A DNA stretch of 32,730 nt. It comes from Solirubrobacterales bacterium (lineage in GTDB: Bacteria > Actinomycetota > Thermoleophilia > Solirubrobacterales > Solirubrobacteraceae). Position numbers and translations under genes: made by a program. Positions 1 to 9,659 of this stretch are shown here, piece by piece; the stretch's first letter is position 1, and each line of letters opens with the position of its first letter. Location: assembly GCA_019240655.1 (NCBI GenBank), contig JAFAXX010000075.1:1-32730 (forward strand). The letters run 5' to 3'. The notes under the pieces were generated by a model, which made no database searches, had not been told where the DNA came from, and was given only the letters and a program-made list of their open reading frames with translations.

Positions 1-1889
<1,889 letters not shown>

Positions 1890-1969
1890 GGCGGCGACTC
1901 CTCGGGCGGTCGAGAGGGAGGCAGATCAGCGCTCCTGGAGGCGCGAAGCTTCCTGGAGCCCGACCAGCA

Positions 1970-1975
1970 AAGATA
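1970..1975 (-). promoter_or_regulatory. Possible -10 box for rpoB
   Basis: Read on the minus strand this is TATCTT preceded by TG (TGTGCTATCTT), about 80 nt before the TTG start of rpoB. No good -35 is visible at 16-18 nt spacing. A promoter is expected here because rpoB is isolated from the ribosomal operon. The leader between it and the start contains a direct repeat of CTCCAGGA. Confidence 0.25.
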
Positions 1976-2159
1976 GCACACGGCATCGTTGCCCTGTGCA
2001 GGCTGCTCAGCACTCACGGACCCCGCCCTCCGGATCACCGCGTATGTGGCGCGGCGCCGTCTTAGATCGGGCGGCTACGGCTATTGGCTGACGGAGGCAG
2101 TGTACGGGGAAATCGCCGCCACGGCAAGCTCGGGTGTTCGGCCACACTGTCGGGCGCTG

Positions 2160-3056
2160 ATGCCGGCGGCCGCCGACCCCCCGTATCCACCGCTGCACCT
2201 GGCCAACCGGGTCTGCTCGCTCGCGGGCCGCGGCGATCCCTTCCGAGCCTACGAGCGACTCGGCGCGGAGACGAAGGCGGCGCTGCTCGGCCTGCTGCCG
2301 GACGGGTACTCGCTCGCCGGCCGGCGCGTCCTCGATTTCGGGTGTGGCGCCGGGCGCACCCTCCGGCACTTCCTCGCCGAGGCCGAGCGCGGCGAGCTCT
2401 GGGGCGCCGACGTCGACGCCGCGAGCATCGAGTGGCTCGAGCACGCGCTCTCCCCGCCGCTGCACGTGATCCGCAATGAGCCGGAGCCGCCGCTCCCGCT
2501 CGAGGCCGGGAGCATCGACCTCGCCTGGGCGCTGTCGGTGTTCACCCACCTGACCGACAGCTCGCTGGCCTGGCTGCTCGATCTCCATCGACTGCTGATG
2601 CCGGGCGGGCTGCTGATCGCGACGTACATGGGCCGCTGGAACGGCGAGGTGTTCACCCACGAGCCGTGGGACGAGGACCGGGTGGGCATGAACGTGCTGC
2701 GCCGCGACCAGCGCTGGGACGATGGCGGGCCGGTGGTGCTGATGTCCGACTGGTGGGTCCGGGCCCATTGGGGCCGGGCGTTCGAGATCCTGGCCATCGC
2801 CCCGCAGATCCACGGGCAGACCTGGGTGCTGCTGCGAAAGCGCGACGTCGAGCTCACCGTCGCCGAGCTCGAGGCGCCGGCCGATGATCCGCGCGAGTAC
2901 CTCGCGCTGCGCCACAACGTCCGCCAGGTCGAGCGCGACCGCGAGCGCGCGCTGGCCGAGCTCGGGCGCCGCTACGAAGCGTCCTGGAGCTGGCGGATCA
3001 CCCGTCCGCTGCGCGCGGGCGCGCGGATCGTCCGCCGCGCCTCGCGGGGTGGATAG
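2160..3056 (+). CDS. Class I SAM-dependent methyltransferase with glycosyltransferase-type C-terminal tail
   Basis: A 298-residue cytosolic methyltransferase. Motif I is plain at residues 57-65 (VLDFGCGAG), an acidic residue after strand 2 lies in GADVDAAS, and the post-motif segments DLAWALSVFTHL and LHRLLMPGGLLIATY are typical of the Methyltransf_11/25 group. The last ~60 residues are charged and helical (RQVERDRERALAEL) and end in SWSWRITRPLRAG. That tail resembles the 'SW.iT.PLR' ending common in polysaccharide-cluster glycosyltransferases and methyltransferases, so a glycan or envelope substrate is possible (inference). The start is taken as ATG 2160; the frame is open further upstream but is less protein-like there. 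The gene lies on the opposite strand between rplL and rpoB, which is an unusual site. Its stop codon touches a terminator hairpin shared with rplL. Substrate unknown. Confidence 0.85.
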   Translation: MPAAADPPYPPLHLANRVCSLAGRGDPFRAYERLGAETKAALLGLLPDGYSLAGRRVLDFGCGAGRTLRHFLAEAERGELWGADVDAASIEWLEHALSPPLHVIRNEPEPPLPLEAGSIDLAWALSVFTHLTDSSLAWLLDLHRLLMPGGLLIATYMGRWNGEVFTHEPWDEDRVGMNVLRRDQRWDDGGPVVLMSDWWVRAHWGRAFEILAIAPQIHGQTWVLLRKRDVELTVAELEAPADDPREYLALRHNVRQVERDRERALAELGRRYEASWSWRITRPLRAGARIVRRASRGG

Positions 3057-3077
3057 GGCGCCCGAGGACGGGCGCCC
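3056..3077. terminator. Bidirectional terminator hairpin between convergent methyltransferase and rplL
   Basis: A perfect 9-bp stem GGGCGCCCG / CGGGCGCCC around an AGGA loop fills the 31-nt gap between the two converging stop codons. There is no long U-tract on either side, so termination may need a factor, but the position and symmetry fit a shared transcription stop. Confidence 0.7.
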
Positions 3078-3087
3078 CGTTACGTGG

Positions 3088-3474
3088 CTACTGCAACTCG
3101 ACGGTCGCGCCGGCCTCTTCGAGCTCGGTCTTCAGCCGGTCGGCCTCGGCACGGTCGACGCCCTCCTTGACCGGCTTCGGGGCCTCGTCGACCAGCGCCT
3201 TGGCCTCCTTGAGGCCAAGGCCGGTCGCGGCGCGCACGACCTTGATGACCTGGATCTTCTTCTCGCCGGCGGCCTGCAGCAGGACGTTGAACGACGTCTG
3301 CTCCTCGACCTCCTCGGCGGCGCCATCGGTCGCCACCCCGGCGCCGGCCGGCGCCGCCGCGGCGACCGCGGCGGCCGACACGCCGAACGCCTCCTCGAGC
3401 GCCTTGATCCGCTCGGAGAGCTCGAGCACGGAGATCGACTTCAGCTCGTCGATCCAGTCCTGAGTTGTTGCCAT
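3088..3474 (-). CDS. rplL: 50S ribosomal protein bL12 (L7/L12)
   Basis: 128 residues, close to the usual 120-130. It forms the mobile stalk dimers that recruit translation GTPases. The N-terminal dimerisation helices (residues 1-35, [26 protein letters not shown]), an Ala/Pro/Gly-rich hinge (about 37-55) and the C-terminal domain with [22 protein letters not shown] are all visible. It is the last gene of the rpmG-to-rplL run, 9 nt downstream of rplJ, and is followed by a hairpin rather than by rpoB. Confidence 0.98.
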   Translation of the reverse strand: MATTQDWIDELKSISVLELSERIKALEEAFGVSAAAVAAAAPAGAGVATDGAAEEVEEQTSFNVLLQAAGEKKIQVIKVVRAATGLGLKEAKALVDEAPKPVKEGVDRAEADRLKTELEEAGATVELQ

Positions 3475-3483
3475 GGTTCCTCC

Positions 3484-4143
3484 TTACGCCTCGAACGGAC
3501 CGCTCTCGGCGTCGTCCGCGGCCGGTTGTTCAGTTGTTTCGGGGGTCGGCTCGGGCTGCGCTGCGTCGGCCGGCGGCTCCGCGGCAGCCACGGATACGGG
3601 CGCCGGCTCTGCCGGCGCCTCTCCCCCCACCAGTCCCTGATCGGCGATCGCCTGGAGCTGGACGGCGACGCCGGCGATCAGCGCGTTCAGCGTCCGGGCC
3701 AGGCCGGTGAGCGGGGCGGCGATCGTGCCGACGAGCTGGGCGTTCAGCACCTCGCGGGCCGGAAGCCGCGCGATCGCGCGGACGTCGTCGGCGCTCAGGC
3801 TGGTGCCGTTCATCAGCCCGCCCTTGAACTCCAGCGCGTTCATCGTCCGGGCGGCGTCGTTCAGCGCCTTGGCGGCGACGGCGGCGTCGCCGCCGACCAG
3901 CGCGAGCGCCGTCGGCCCGACGAGCAGCGCCTTCAGCGACTCCGCTCCGGCGCGGTCGGCCGCCCGCTCGGAGAGTGAGTTCTTGACCACCCGGAAGCGC
4001 GTGTCCGAGCCGCGCAGGCGCTCGCGGAGCTCGGCGGCCTGGACGACGCTGAGACCGCGGTAGTCCACGGCGAAGACCGCCTGCGCGGCCTCGATCTGGC
4101 CGGCGATCTCCTCTACGACTGCTGCTTTCTGATCTCTGTTCAT
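3484..4143 (-). CDS. rplJ: 50S ribosomal protein uL10 with acidic C-terminal tail
   Basis: 219 residues. uL10 anchors the L12 dimers to the ribosome. The start is ATG 4143 (MNRDQKAAVVEEI), with GAGGAG immediately upstream; a longer in-frame reading exists but overlaps the regulatory leader. Conserved segments include AVDYRGLSVVQAAELR near the N terminus and GPTALALVGGD. The C-terminal ~45 residues are a low-complexity acidic A/P/E-rich tail (EAPAEPAPVSVAAAEPP...) longer than in model uL10 proteins and of unknown role. The gene is preceded by a structured leader likely bound by the L10(L12)4 complex for autoregulation. Confidence 0.96.
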   Translation of the reverse strand: MNRDQKAAVVEEIAGQIEAAQAVFAVDYRGLSVVQAAELRERLRGSDTRFRVVKNSLSERAADRAGAESLKALLVGPTALALVGGDAAVAAKALNDAARTMNALEFKGGLMNGTSLSADDVRAIARLPAREVLNAQLVGTIAAPLTGLARTLNALIAGVAVQLQAIADQGLVGGEAPAEPAPVSVAAAEPPADAAQPEPTPETTEQPAADDAESGPFEA

Positions 4144-4268
4144 GGTCTCCTCGAATCGCCGAGCGGCGGGCATCGAAGGAGACCAGCGACCTGGCCTTCA
4201 GTCGAGAGTCCGCCTAGTCCGGGCTTATGCGCTGGCCGCCGGAGGTCTCGGGCAGTATCGACAACAGT
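4144..4268 (-). ncRNA. Ribosomal protein L10 leader (autoregulatory 5' leader)
   Basis: The 125 nt between the rplA stop and the rplJ start hold an L10-leader-like RNA. On the minus strand it contains CCCGAGACCTCCGGCGG, GCGCATAAGCCCGG and ACTAGGCGG segments, reminiscent of the kink-turn-bearing L10 leader, then a hairpin GGCCAG/CTGGTC just before the rplJ ribosome binding site. Known L10 leaders bind the L10-L12 complex to repress rplJL. The call rests on position and motif resemblance, not on a covariance-model search. Confidence 0.65.
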
Positions 4269-4988
4269 CTATGCGGCGAGCGGCTCCTCGACGATCGCCC
4301 GCGTCCGGGACGGGTCCACCTTCACCCCAGGGCTCATCGTCGTCGCGAAGGTCACCGTGCGGATATAGCGGCCCTTGGCCGCCGACGGCTTGGCGCGAAT
4401 CAGCTCGTCCATCACCGCGGCGTAGTTCTCAAGCAGGCGGACGTCATCGAAGTCCTTCTTGCCGATGACCAGATGAACGTTCGCGTTGCGGTCGGTGCGG
4501 TACTCGACCTTCCCCGCCTTGGTCTCCTGGACCGCCCGGGCGACGTCCATCGTCACCGTCCCGACCTTGGGGTTGGGCATCTTGCCCGCCGGCCCGAGGA
4601 TCCGCCCCAGCCGCCCGACCACCGGCATCAGGTCCGGCGTCGCGATCGCCACGTCGAAGTCGTCGAAGCCGTCCTGGATCCGCGCGGCGAGGTCCTCGGC
4701 GCCCACGATGTCCGCGCCGGCCTCCTCGGCCTCGCGTGCCTTGTCGCCCTTGGCGAACACGGCGACCTTGACGTCCTTGCCGAGGCCGTTGGGCAGCGCG
4801 ACGGTTCCGCGCAGCTGCTCATCGGCGTGCCGAACATTCAGCCCGGTGCGGACGTGGACCTCGACCGACTCGTTGAACTTGGCCCCGGAGAGCTGCTTGA
4901 GCAGCGTGATCGCCTCCGCGGGCGAGTATTCGCGCTCGCGATCGAAGCGCTGCTTGGCGTCCTCGTAGGCCTTGCCGCGATGTGCCAT
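4269..4988 (-). CDS. rplA: 50S ribosomal protein uL1
   Basis: 239 residues, typical length. uL1 forms the L1 stalk that moves E-site tRNA and usually represses its own operon. Diagnostic stretches are [24 protein letters not shown] near the N terminus, the [21 protein letters not shown] block, and [15 protein letters not shown] near the end. ATG 4988 overlaps the rplK stop by one base (TGATG) and has GGAGGTGG upstream. A GTG one codon earlier is possible but less likely. Confidence 0.97.
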   Translation of the reverse strand: MAHRGKAYEDAKQRFDREREYSPAEAITLLKQLSGAKFNESVEVHVRTGLNVRHADEQLRGTVALPNGLGKDVKVAVFAKGDKAREAEEAGADIVGAEDLAARIQDGFDDFDVAIATPDLMPVVGRLGRILGPAGKMPNPKVGTVTMDVARAVQETKAGKVEYRTDRNANVHLVIGKKDFDDVRLLENYAAVMDELIRAKPSAAKGRYIRTVTFATTMSPGVKVDPSRTRAIVEEPLAA

Positions 4989-5410
4989 CACACCACCTCC
5001 ACGCCCATGGACCGAGCGGTCCCGGCGATGATCTTCGCCGCGGCGTCGACGTCGTTTGCGTTCAGGTCCTTCATCTTGCGCTCGGCGATCTCCCGGAGCT
5101 GGTCCAGGGTGATCCGGCCGACCTTGTCGCGGTGCGGCTCGGCCGAGCCCTTCTCGAGCGACAGCGCCTGCTTGATCAGCACGGCGGCCGGCGGGCTCTT
5201 GGTCACGAAGGTGAACGATCGGTCCTCGTAGACCGTGATCACCACCGGGATCACCGTGCCCATCTCCGACTGGGTCTGGGCGTTGAACGCCTTCACGAAC
5301 TCCATGATGTTGACGCCGTGCTGACCGAGCGCCGGGCCGACCGGCGGCGCGGGGCTGGCCTGGCCGGCCACCGCCTGGAGCTTTATCTGGGTGAGTACCT
5401 TTCTCGCCAT
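4988..5410 (-). CDS. rplK: 50S ribosomal protein uL11
   Basis: 140 residues. uL11 binds the GTPase-associated region of 23S rRNA together with uL10. The N-terminal proline-rich signature [21 protein letters not shown] is present, then the rRNA-binding C-terminal domain with [18 protein letters not shown] and the closing [11 protein letters not shown]...[10 protein letters not shown]. It lies 3 nt downstream of nusG and is translationally coupled to rplA. Confidence 0.98.
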   Translation of the reverse strand: MARKVLTQIKLQAVAGQASPAPPVGPALGQHGVNIMEFVKAFNAQTQSEMGTVIPVVITVYEDRSFTFVTKSPPAAVLIKQALSLEKGSAEPHRDKVGRITLDQLREIAERKMKDLNANDVDAAAKIIAGTARSMGVEVV

Positions 5411-5413
5411 CGC

Positions 5414-5935
5414 CTAGACCTTCTTGACCTGGTCGAACCCGACCTCCACCGGCGTCTCGCGCCCGAAGATCGACACCAGCACCTTCAGGCGCTGGCCGTC
5501 CTCGTTGACCTCGGAGATCTCGCCGGAGAAGTCTGACAGAGGGCCGGAGATGACCTTCACCGACTCGCCGATCGAGAACTGCGCCCGGCTGCGGGGCCGC
5601 ACCTCCTGCTCGCGGTGCAGCAGGCGGTTGACCTCGTCCTGGGTCAGCGGCACCGGCTCATTCGAGGCGCCGACGAAGCCGGTCACCCCCGGGGTGCCCT
5701 TGACCAGCGACCACGAGTCCTCGTTCAGGTCCATGTTGACGAGCACATAGCCCGGCATCGTGCGCTTCTCCACCGTGATCTTCTGGTTGTCCTTCATCTC
5801 CGAGACCGACTCGGTGGGGACCACGATCTGGCGGATCGCCCGCTGTTGACCCAGCGAGACCACGCGGTGCTCGAGGTTGTGCTTGACCTTGTTCTCGTGA
5901 CCCGAGTATGTGTTGACTACGTACCAGCGGAACAT
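5414..5935 (-). CDS. nusG: Transcription termination/antitermination factor NusG
   Basis: 173 residues, the compact form without a long insertion. The NGN domain (residues ~1-115) opens with [22 protein letters not shown] and carries MPGYVLVNM; the KOW domain follows (about 120-173, [19 protein letters not shown]). It links RNA polymerase to Rho or to the ribosome. It keeps the standard position between secE and rplK. Confidence 0.98.
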   Translation of the reverse strand: MFRWYVVNTYSGHENKVKHNLEHRVVSLGQQRAIRQIVVPTESVSEMKDNQKITVEKRTMPGYVLVNMDLNEDSWSLVKGTPGVTGFVGASNEPVPLTQDEVNRLLHREQEVRPRSRAQFSIGESVKVISGPLSDFSGEISEVNEDGQRLKVLVSIFGRETPVEVGFDQVKKV

Positions 5936-5963
5936 TGCTTTCCTGTGCCCGCGCCCGGGCGCT

Positions 5964-6629
5964 CTACTTGAGGATGAGATTCATGAGCTTGGTCGCGACC
6001 AGGTCGGCCAAGCCGAGGTAGACGCCGGCGACGATCACGAACCCGATGACGACGCCCGTGGCCTGTATCACCTGACGGCGGTCCGGCCACTGCACACGTT
6101 GCAGCTCGCGCCAGCTCGCTTGTAGGAAGTGTACGACGCGCGTGCTGGGATTGGCTCTGCGCTCCGGCGCGCGGGCCGCCGGCACGGCCAGTGCGCCGGC
6201 CGCGGGCGCGATCTCAGGGTCCTGGTCGGGCTCGAGCTCCTCGAGGTCGTCCTCGGGCGCTTCCTCGTCAAGCTCGGGCGGCTCCCGGTAAAGCTCGGGC
6301 GCCTCCCGCTCGGAATCGGGGGCCTGTGCGTCGAGCTCGGAATCGGGCGCCTCCCGCTCGGAATCGGGGGCCTGTGCGTCGAGCTCGGGCGCGGGCGCCT
6401 CCGGGTCCGGCTCGGGCGCCTCCCCGTCGAGCTCGGGCGCGGGCGCCTCCGGGTCCGGCTCGGGCGCCAGCTCGGGGCGCCCGAGCGCCAGCTGCGCTTC
6501 GGCCAGCTCGACGTCGGGAGTGGCGTGTCCGATCGGGGCGGGCGGATCCTGCCGCTCGGTCCGGCGCATGGCCACCGGCTCGGGGCGCCGGGCGCGCCGG
6601 TCCTTCGCTCGTTTGCGGTTGCGAGCCAC
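5964..6629 (-). CDS. secE: SecE translocase subunit with a long acidic repeat extension
   Basis: 221 residues, far longer than the usual 60-120. The last ~58 residues are an ordinary single-span SecE: the amphipathic FLQASWRELQRVQWPDRRQV segment followed by one membrane helix (VVIGFVIVAGVYLGLADLVA). Ahead of it are a strongly basic N terminus (MARNRKRAKDRRARRPEP) and about 100 residues of E/D/P/A repeats of the PELD.EAP and APDSEREAP type, encoded by imperfect DNA repeats at about 6240-6480. The extension should be cytosolic and disordered. The start is GTG 6629 with GGAGG upstream. It lies 17 nt from rpmG and 28 nt from nusG, the standard order, which supports the SecE identity. Confidence 0.93.
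   Translation of the reverse strand: MARNRKRAKDRRARRPEPVAMRRTERQDPPAPIGHATPDVELAEAQLALGRPELAPEPDPEAPAPELDGEAPEPDPEAPAPELDAQAPDSEREAPDSELDAQAPDSEREAPELYREPPELDEEAPEDDLEELEPDQDPEIAPAAGALAVPAARAPERRANPSTRVVHFLQASWRELQRVQWPDRRQVIQATGVVIGFVIVAGVYLGLADLVATKLMNLILK
6240..6480 (-). repeat. Intragenic repeats encoding the acidic SecE extension
   Basis: Imperfect ~48-54 bp repeats inside secE. One family reads GGGGGCCTGTGCGTCGAGCT twice on the plus strand, another GCGGGCGCCTCCGGGTCCGG twice. They are in frame and code for PELD/EAP-type acidic units, which suggests growth by slippage or unequal exchange. Confidence 0.75.
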
Positions 6630-6646
6630 CGAGACCTCCGGTCAGC

Positions 6647-6811
6647 TCAGCGCGTCTCGCGGTGAGCGGTGTGGCGCTTGCACCACCGGCAGTACTTGCG
6701 CAGCTGCAGGCGCTCGGGGTTGTTGCGCTTGCTCTTGTTGGTCTGGTAATTGCGGCGCTTGCACTCTTCACAGGCCAGAGTGGCAGCGATCCGAACGTCT
6801 CCACGAGCCAT
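6647..6811 (-). CDS. rpmG: 50S ribosomal protein bL33
   Basis: 54 residues: opens [20 protein letters not shown] and ends TAHRETR. Two CxxC pairs (CEEC and CRWC) form the zinc-ribbon version of bL33, and the [17 protein letters not shown] block is diagnostic. It is the first gene of the minus-strand run and lies 17 nt before secE. Confidence 0.96.
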   Translation of the reverse strand: MARGDVRIAATLACEECKRRNYQTNKSKRNNPERLQLRKYCRWCKRHTAHRETR

Positions 6812-6899
6812 CTACGTGTTCCCTACGGGGTGGTCAGGACTGCGGCGACGGGCCGCAGGCGTGAAGACGAACGCCGCCCGGCGCCAGACCGGAGTGTAG

Positions 6900-7886
6900 C
6901 TACTCCGCGAGCTCGACCGGCCGCAGATCGAGATCGAGCCAGCGATCGCCGCGCAGCACCCGCGCGGCCAGCGAGCGGCCGATCGCGTCGTGGCTCATCA
7001 GCGCCTGTACGTCGTCGACGCGCTCCACCGCGCGGCCGCCGAGCTCCACGATCATGTCCTCCGGGCGCAGGCCGCCGCGCTCGGCCGGACTCCCGGCGAT
7101 CACCTCCACGACCTCGACCGCGGACTCGCGCGCCAGCCGCACCCGGGCGAACGGCGGCAGCGGGCGCGGGCCGCCGGCGATCCCGATGTACGCACGGCGG
7201 ACTCGCCCGTCGCGCATCAGCGCGCCGACGATCCGCCGGGTGGCGGCGTTGATCGGCACGGCCAGGCCGAGGCCGACTCCTGCGACCGCGGTGTTGATCC
7301 CGATCACCCGCCCCGAGCTGTCGGCCAGCGCCCCGCCCGAGTTGCCCGGGTTGAGCGCGGCGTCGGTCTGGATGACGTTGTCGATGTAGCGCATCGTGCG
7401 CCCCGACCGGGCGGGCAGCGAGCGGCCGAGCGCGGACACCACGCCGGCGGTGACCGAGCCGGCGAAGCCGTTCGGATTCCCGATCGCCACCACCAGCTGG
7501 CCCACCCGCAGCCGCTCGGCGGCGCCGAGCTCGGCGGGGACGAGGTCGTCGCCGTCGGCCCGCAGCACCGCGAGGTCGCTCAGCCGGTCGACCCCGACGA
7601 CGCGGAAGCGCAGCTCGCGGCCGTCGACGAACATCGCCCGGCCGCCCCGCCCCGGCCCGGCCACGACGTGCGCGGAGGTGAGCAGGAAGCCGTCCGGGGT
7701 GAGGGCCACGGCGCTCCCGGCGCCGACCGGCATGCGGCCGCCGCGGCCCTCGCGGCTGACCCGCAGGTTGACCACGCTCGGCGCCAGCCGCTCGGCCACC
7801 CCGGTGACGACGCGCGAGTAGGCGTCGAGCGCCTCGCTCTCGGTGGCCGAGCGCTCGTCGTCGTGAGTCGGCGTTGCGGCGCTCAC
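6900..7886 (-). CDS. HtrA/DegP-like trypsin-fold serine protease with PDZ domain
   Basis: 328 residues. The catalytic triad is visible: His in LLTSAHVV, Asp in LSDLAVLRA, Ser in NPGNSGGAL (family signature GNSGG). One C-terminal PDZ domain follows (GSPAERGGLRPEDMIVELGGRAV). No signal peptide or membrane anchor is seen, so it may act in the cytosol, or be exported by another route; most HtrA proteins are extracytoplasmic. GTG 7886 overlaps the stop of the upstream protease by 4 nt (GTGA) with GGAGG ahead, so the two are translationally coupled paralogues. Confidence 0.9.
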   Translation of the reverse strand: MSAATPTHDDERSATESEALDAYSRVVTGVAERLAPSVVNLRVSREGRGGRMPVGAGSAVALTPDGFLLTSAHVVAGPGRGGRAMFVDGRELRFRVVGVDRLSDLAVLRADGDDLVPAELGAAERLRVGQLVVAIGNPNGFAGSVTAGVVSALGRSLPARSGRTMRYIDNVIQTDAALNPGNSGGALADSSGRVIGINTAVAGVGLGLAVPINAATRRIVGALMRDGRVRRAYIGIAGGPRPLPPFARVRLARESAVEVVEVIAGSPAERGGLRPEDMIVELGGRAVERVDDVQALMSHDAIGRSLAARVLRGDRWLDLDLRPVELAE

Positions 7887-8908
7887 AGAACCGCCTCCGC
7901 GAAGGCGACCGTGACCGTTCGCTCCTCCGTGCCTCGGACGATCGCCAGCTCGAGCCGCCCGCCGCCCGCGGCGGCGTCGAGGGCGTCATACAGGACGTCG
8001 ACGTGGTCGACCGTCCGGCCGCCGGCGGCGACGATCAAATCGCCCCGGGCCAGGCCGGCGCGGGCCGCCGGGCTGCCGTCCTGCACCGCGCGGACGAGTA
8101 CGCCATCGCGCTCGGGCAGTCCCACCGAGCGGCGCATCCGCCGCGCCACACGGGGTGGCGCGATCGCTACGCCGAGGCGGGCGCGGCTCGGTGCCTCGCC
8201 GCGTCCGAGCGCCTCCACGCGCTCGCGCAGCGCCGCGTCGGCGGGAACGGCCAGGATGAGGCCGCCGTCGCTGCGCAGCGAGTTGATCCCGATGAGCGCG
8301 CCGGCGGTGTCGAGCAGCGGGCCGCCCGAGGACCCGCGCGGAAGCGGCGCGGTGTGCTCGATCGCCCCGCTGATCCGCCGTCCCCGCGGTCCCCTGAAGC
8401 TCCGCGCCCCCGCAGAGACGAATCCGAGCGTCGCGCGCAGGCCGCGGCCGCCGGGATTGGCCAGCGCGATCACGGGGCGCCCGATCGCCGGCGGGTCGGC
8501 GTCCGGCCAGGTGACCGGCGCCGCCGCGCCGGTGTCTACCTCAATCACCGCCACGTCGAGATCCGGATCGGACCCGGCCACCCGCCCGGGCACGCGGCGG
8601 CCGTCACCGAAGGTGACCGTGACCTCGTCGTGGCGGAGGTTGTGGGCGCTCGTGAGTACGCGCCCAGGCGCGACGATGACGCCCGATCCGAGGCTCCAGC
8701 CCCGCCCGAGCCCCACCACCGCCGGGCCTTGGCGGTGCGCCGCTTCGCCGATCGCAGCTCCGATCTCGTCGATCACGTTCGTACGTCCAGTCATGGCCGT
8801 CATCCCGTCATCCGCCGTCATCCCTTCATCCGCCGTCATGCCTTCATCCGCCGTCATGCCTTCATCCGCCGCCGGTATGCCTTCGTCTGCCGCAGTCATG
8901 CGTTTCAT
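7883..8908 (-). CDS. Second HtrA-like serine protease with PDZ domain and repeat-bearing N terminus
   Basis: About 341 residues. The triad residues lie in VLTSAHNL, DLDVAVIEV and RGSSGGPLL, and a PDZ domain follows (GSPAARAGLARGDLIVAAGGRTV). The active-site loop is PRGSSGG rather than the NPGNSGG of its neighbour. The N terminus holds four to five copies of an ADEGMT hexapeptide before the domain begins at about TNVIDEIG. The start is uncertain: ATG 8908 has AAGG upstream, ATG 8899 has GGGAG 8 nt upstream, ATG 8980 lies inside the operator, and repeat-borne ATGs are also possible. No signal peptide or membrane segment is evident. It is the first gene of a two-protease operon. Confidence 0.85.
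   Translation of the reverse strand: MKRMTAADEGIPAADEGMTADEGMTADEGMTADDGMTAMTGRTNVIDEIGAAIGEAAHRQGPAVVGLGRGWSLGSGVIVAPGRVLTSAHNLRHDEVTVTFGDGRRVPGRVAGSDPDLDVAVIEVDTGAAAPVTWPDADPPAIGRPVIALANPGGRGLRATLGFVSAGARSFRGPRGRRISGAIEHTAPLPRGSSGGPLLDTAGALIGINSLRSDGGLILAVPADAALRERVEALGRGEAPSRARLGVAIAPPRVARRMRRSVGLPERDGVLVRAVQDGSPAARAGLARGDLIVAAGGRTVDHVDVLYDALDAAAGGGRLELAIVRGTEERTVTVAFAEAVL
8801..8872 (-). repeat. 18-bp tandem repeat (4 copies) at the 5' end of the protease gene
   Basis: Four near-identical 18-bp units (plus-strand consensus CATGCCTTCATCCGCCGT) with a decayed fifth to about 8893. They keep frame and encode ADEGMT. Each unit carries an ATG with purine-rich sequence nearby, so copy-number change could alter the N terminus or the choice of start. 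Confidence 0.85.
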
Positions 8909-8972
8909 CTCCCGCCTTCGACCTTTTCCGGTGCTTCGTCGCCCGATCGTGTCGCTCGGGCGGCGGCGCGTT

Positions 8973-8989
8973 ACTTGCATATAGCAAGT
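8973..8989. promoter_or_regulatory. Palindromic operator ACTTGC-N5-GCAAGT
   Basis: A 6-bp inverted repeat with an AT-only centre (ATATA), in otherwise GC-rich DNA. It lies at the predicted transcription start of the protease operon and about 180 bp upstream of the HxlR-type regulator. It is a plausible repressor site, and the neighbouring HxlR protein is the natural candidate (inference). Confidence 0.5.
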
Positions 8990-8992
8990 GAC

Positions 8993-9020
8993 AATCTAGC
9001 ACTTATGGAAAATGCGTCAC
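8993..9020 (-). promoter_or_regulatory. Candidate promoter of the protease operon
   Basis: On the minus strand: -35 GTGACG (9015-9020), 16-nt spacer, -10 TAGATT (8993-8998). Transcription would begin at about 8986, inside the ACTTGC palindrome, so a bound repressor would block it. Confidence 0.4.
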
Positions 9021-9168
9021 GCGCCCACGGAACCCGCGAGCCCCGGCGGTAGCCGCGCTGTGTGGCGGGGTGGGTCAGAAGCGTCGCGAGTCGATGCAGC
9101 GGGCCGAGTCCCACCCCTCTTCGGAGAAAAGCGTCTGCTCGCCGCACCGCTCCCTACGATCTGGAGAC

Positions 9169-9624
9169 GTGAGCGTTCCTCCATCCACCCCGGCCGACAC
9201 CGAATCGCCGCAGACGGCGCTGGCCGACGCCCTCGCCACGGTTGGCGACCGCTGGACGTTGCTCCTCGTGGCCGCGCTGCTCGACGGCCCGCGGCGCTTC
9301 GGCGACCTCCAGGGCGAGGTCAGCGGGATCGCGCCCAACGTGCTCACCCAGCGGCTGCGCCAGCTCGAGCGCAACGCGCTCGTCGTCGCGCGACCGTACT
9401 CGCAGCGCCCGCCGCGGTTCGTCTACGAGCTCACGGCCGCCGGGCAGGAGCTGGCCGGCGTCCTGCGGCTGCTGACCGGCTGGGGCGCCCGCAACGCCGA
9501 GGGCGGATCGGCCCCACGCCACGCGGTCTGCGGCACGCCGATGGAGGCCCGCTGGTGGTGTCCGACCTGCGAGCGGCCGGTCGGCGAGGGCGAGGACGAA
9601 GGTGAGGAGCTTCACATCTTGTAG
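9169..9624 (+). CDS. HxlR-family winged-helix transcriptional regulator
   Basis: 151 residues from GTG 9169. The HxlR core is clear: LADALATVGDRWTLLLVAAL, RRFGDLQGEVSGIAPNVLTQRLRQLE (recognition region) and a wing RPPRFVYELTAAGQEL. The C terminus has a Cys pattern (HAVCGTP...WWCPTC) that could bind metal, and then an acidic tail. A longer reading from 9070 is open but poor. TACGAT at 9155-9160 lies 8 nt before the GTG, so the mRNA may be leaderless. HxlR proteins are small-molecule or redox-responsive dimeric regulators. It sits beside the protease operon and 35 nt ahead of a membrane-protein gene. Confidence 0.88.
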   Translation: MSVPPSTPADTESPQTALADALATVGDRWTLLLVAALLDGPRRFGDLQGEVSGIAPNVLTQRLRQLERNALVVARPYSQRPPRFVYELTAAGQELAGVLRLLTGWGARNAEGGSAPRHAVCGTPMEARWWCPTCERPVGEGEDEGEELHIL

Positions 9625-9659
9625 CCCGGCGGTGGCCACGGGCGGGAAGAATCCGGGGC

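Noticed and set aside
6812..6899. tRNA gene upstream of rpmG, as in many genomes
   Set aside because: No cloverleaf, T-loop GTTCRA or CCA-end pattern could be drawn in either strand.
6191..7252. Plus-strand open frame across secE repeats
   Set aside because: Low-complexity Arg/Ala/Pro translation of repeats on the wrong strand.
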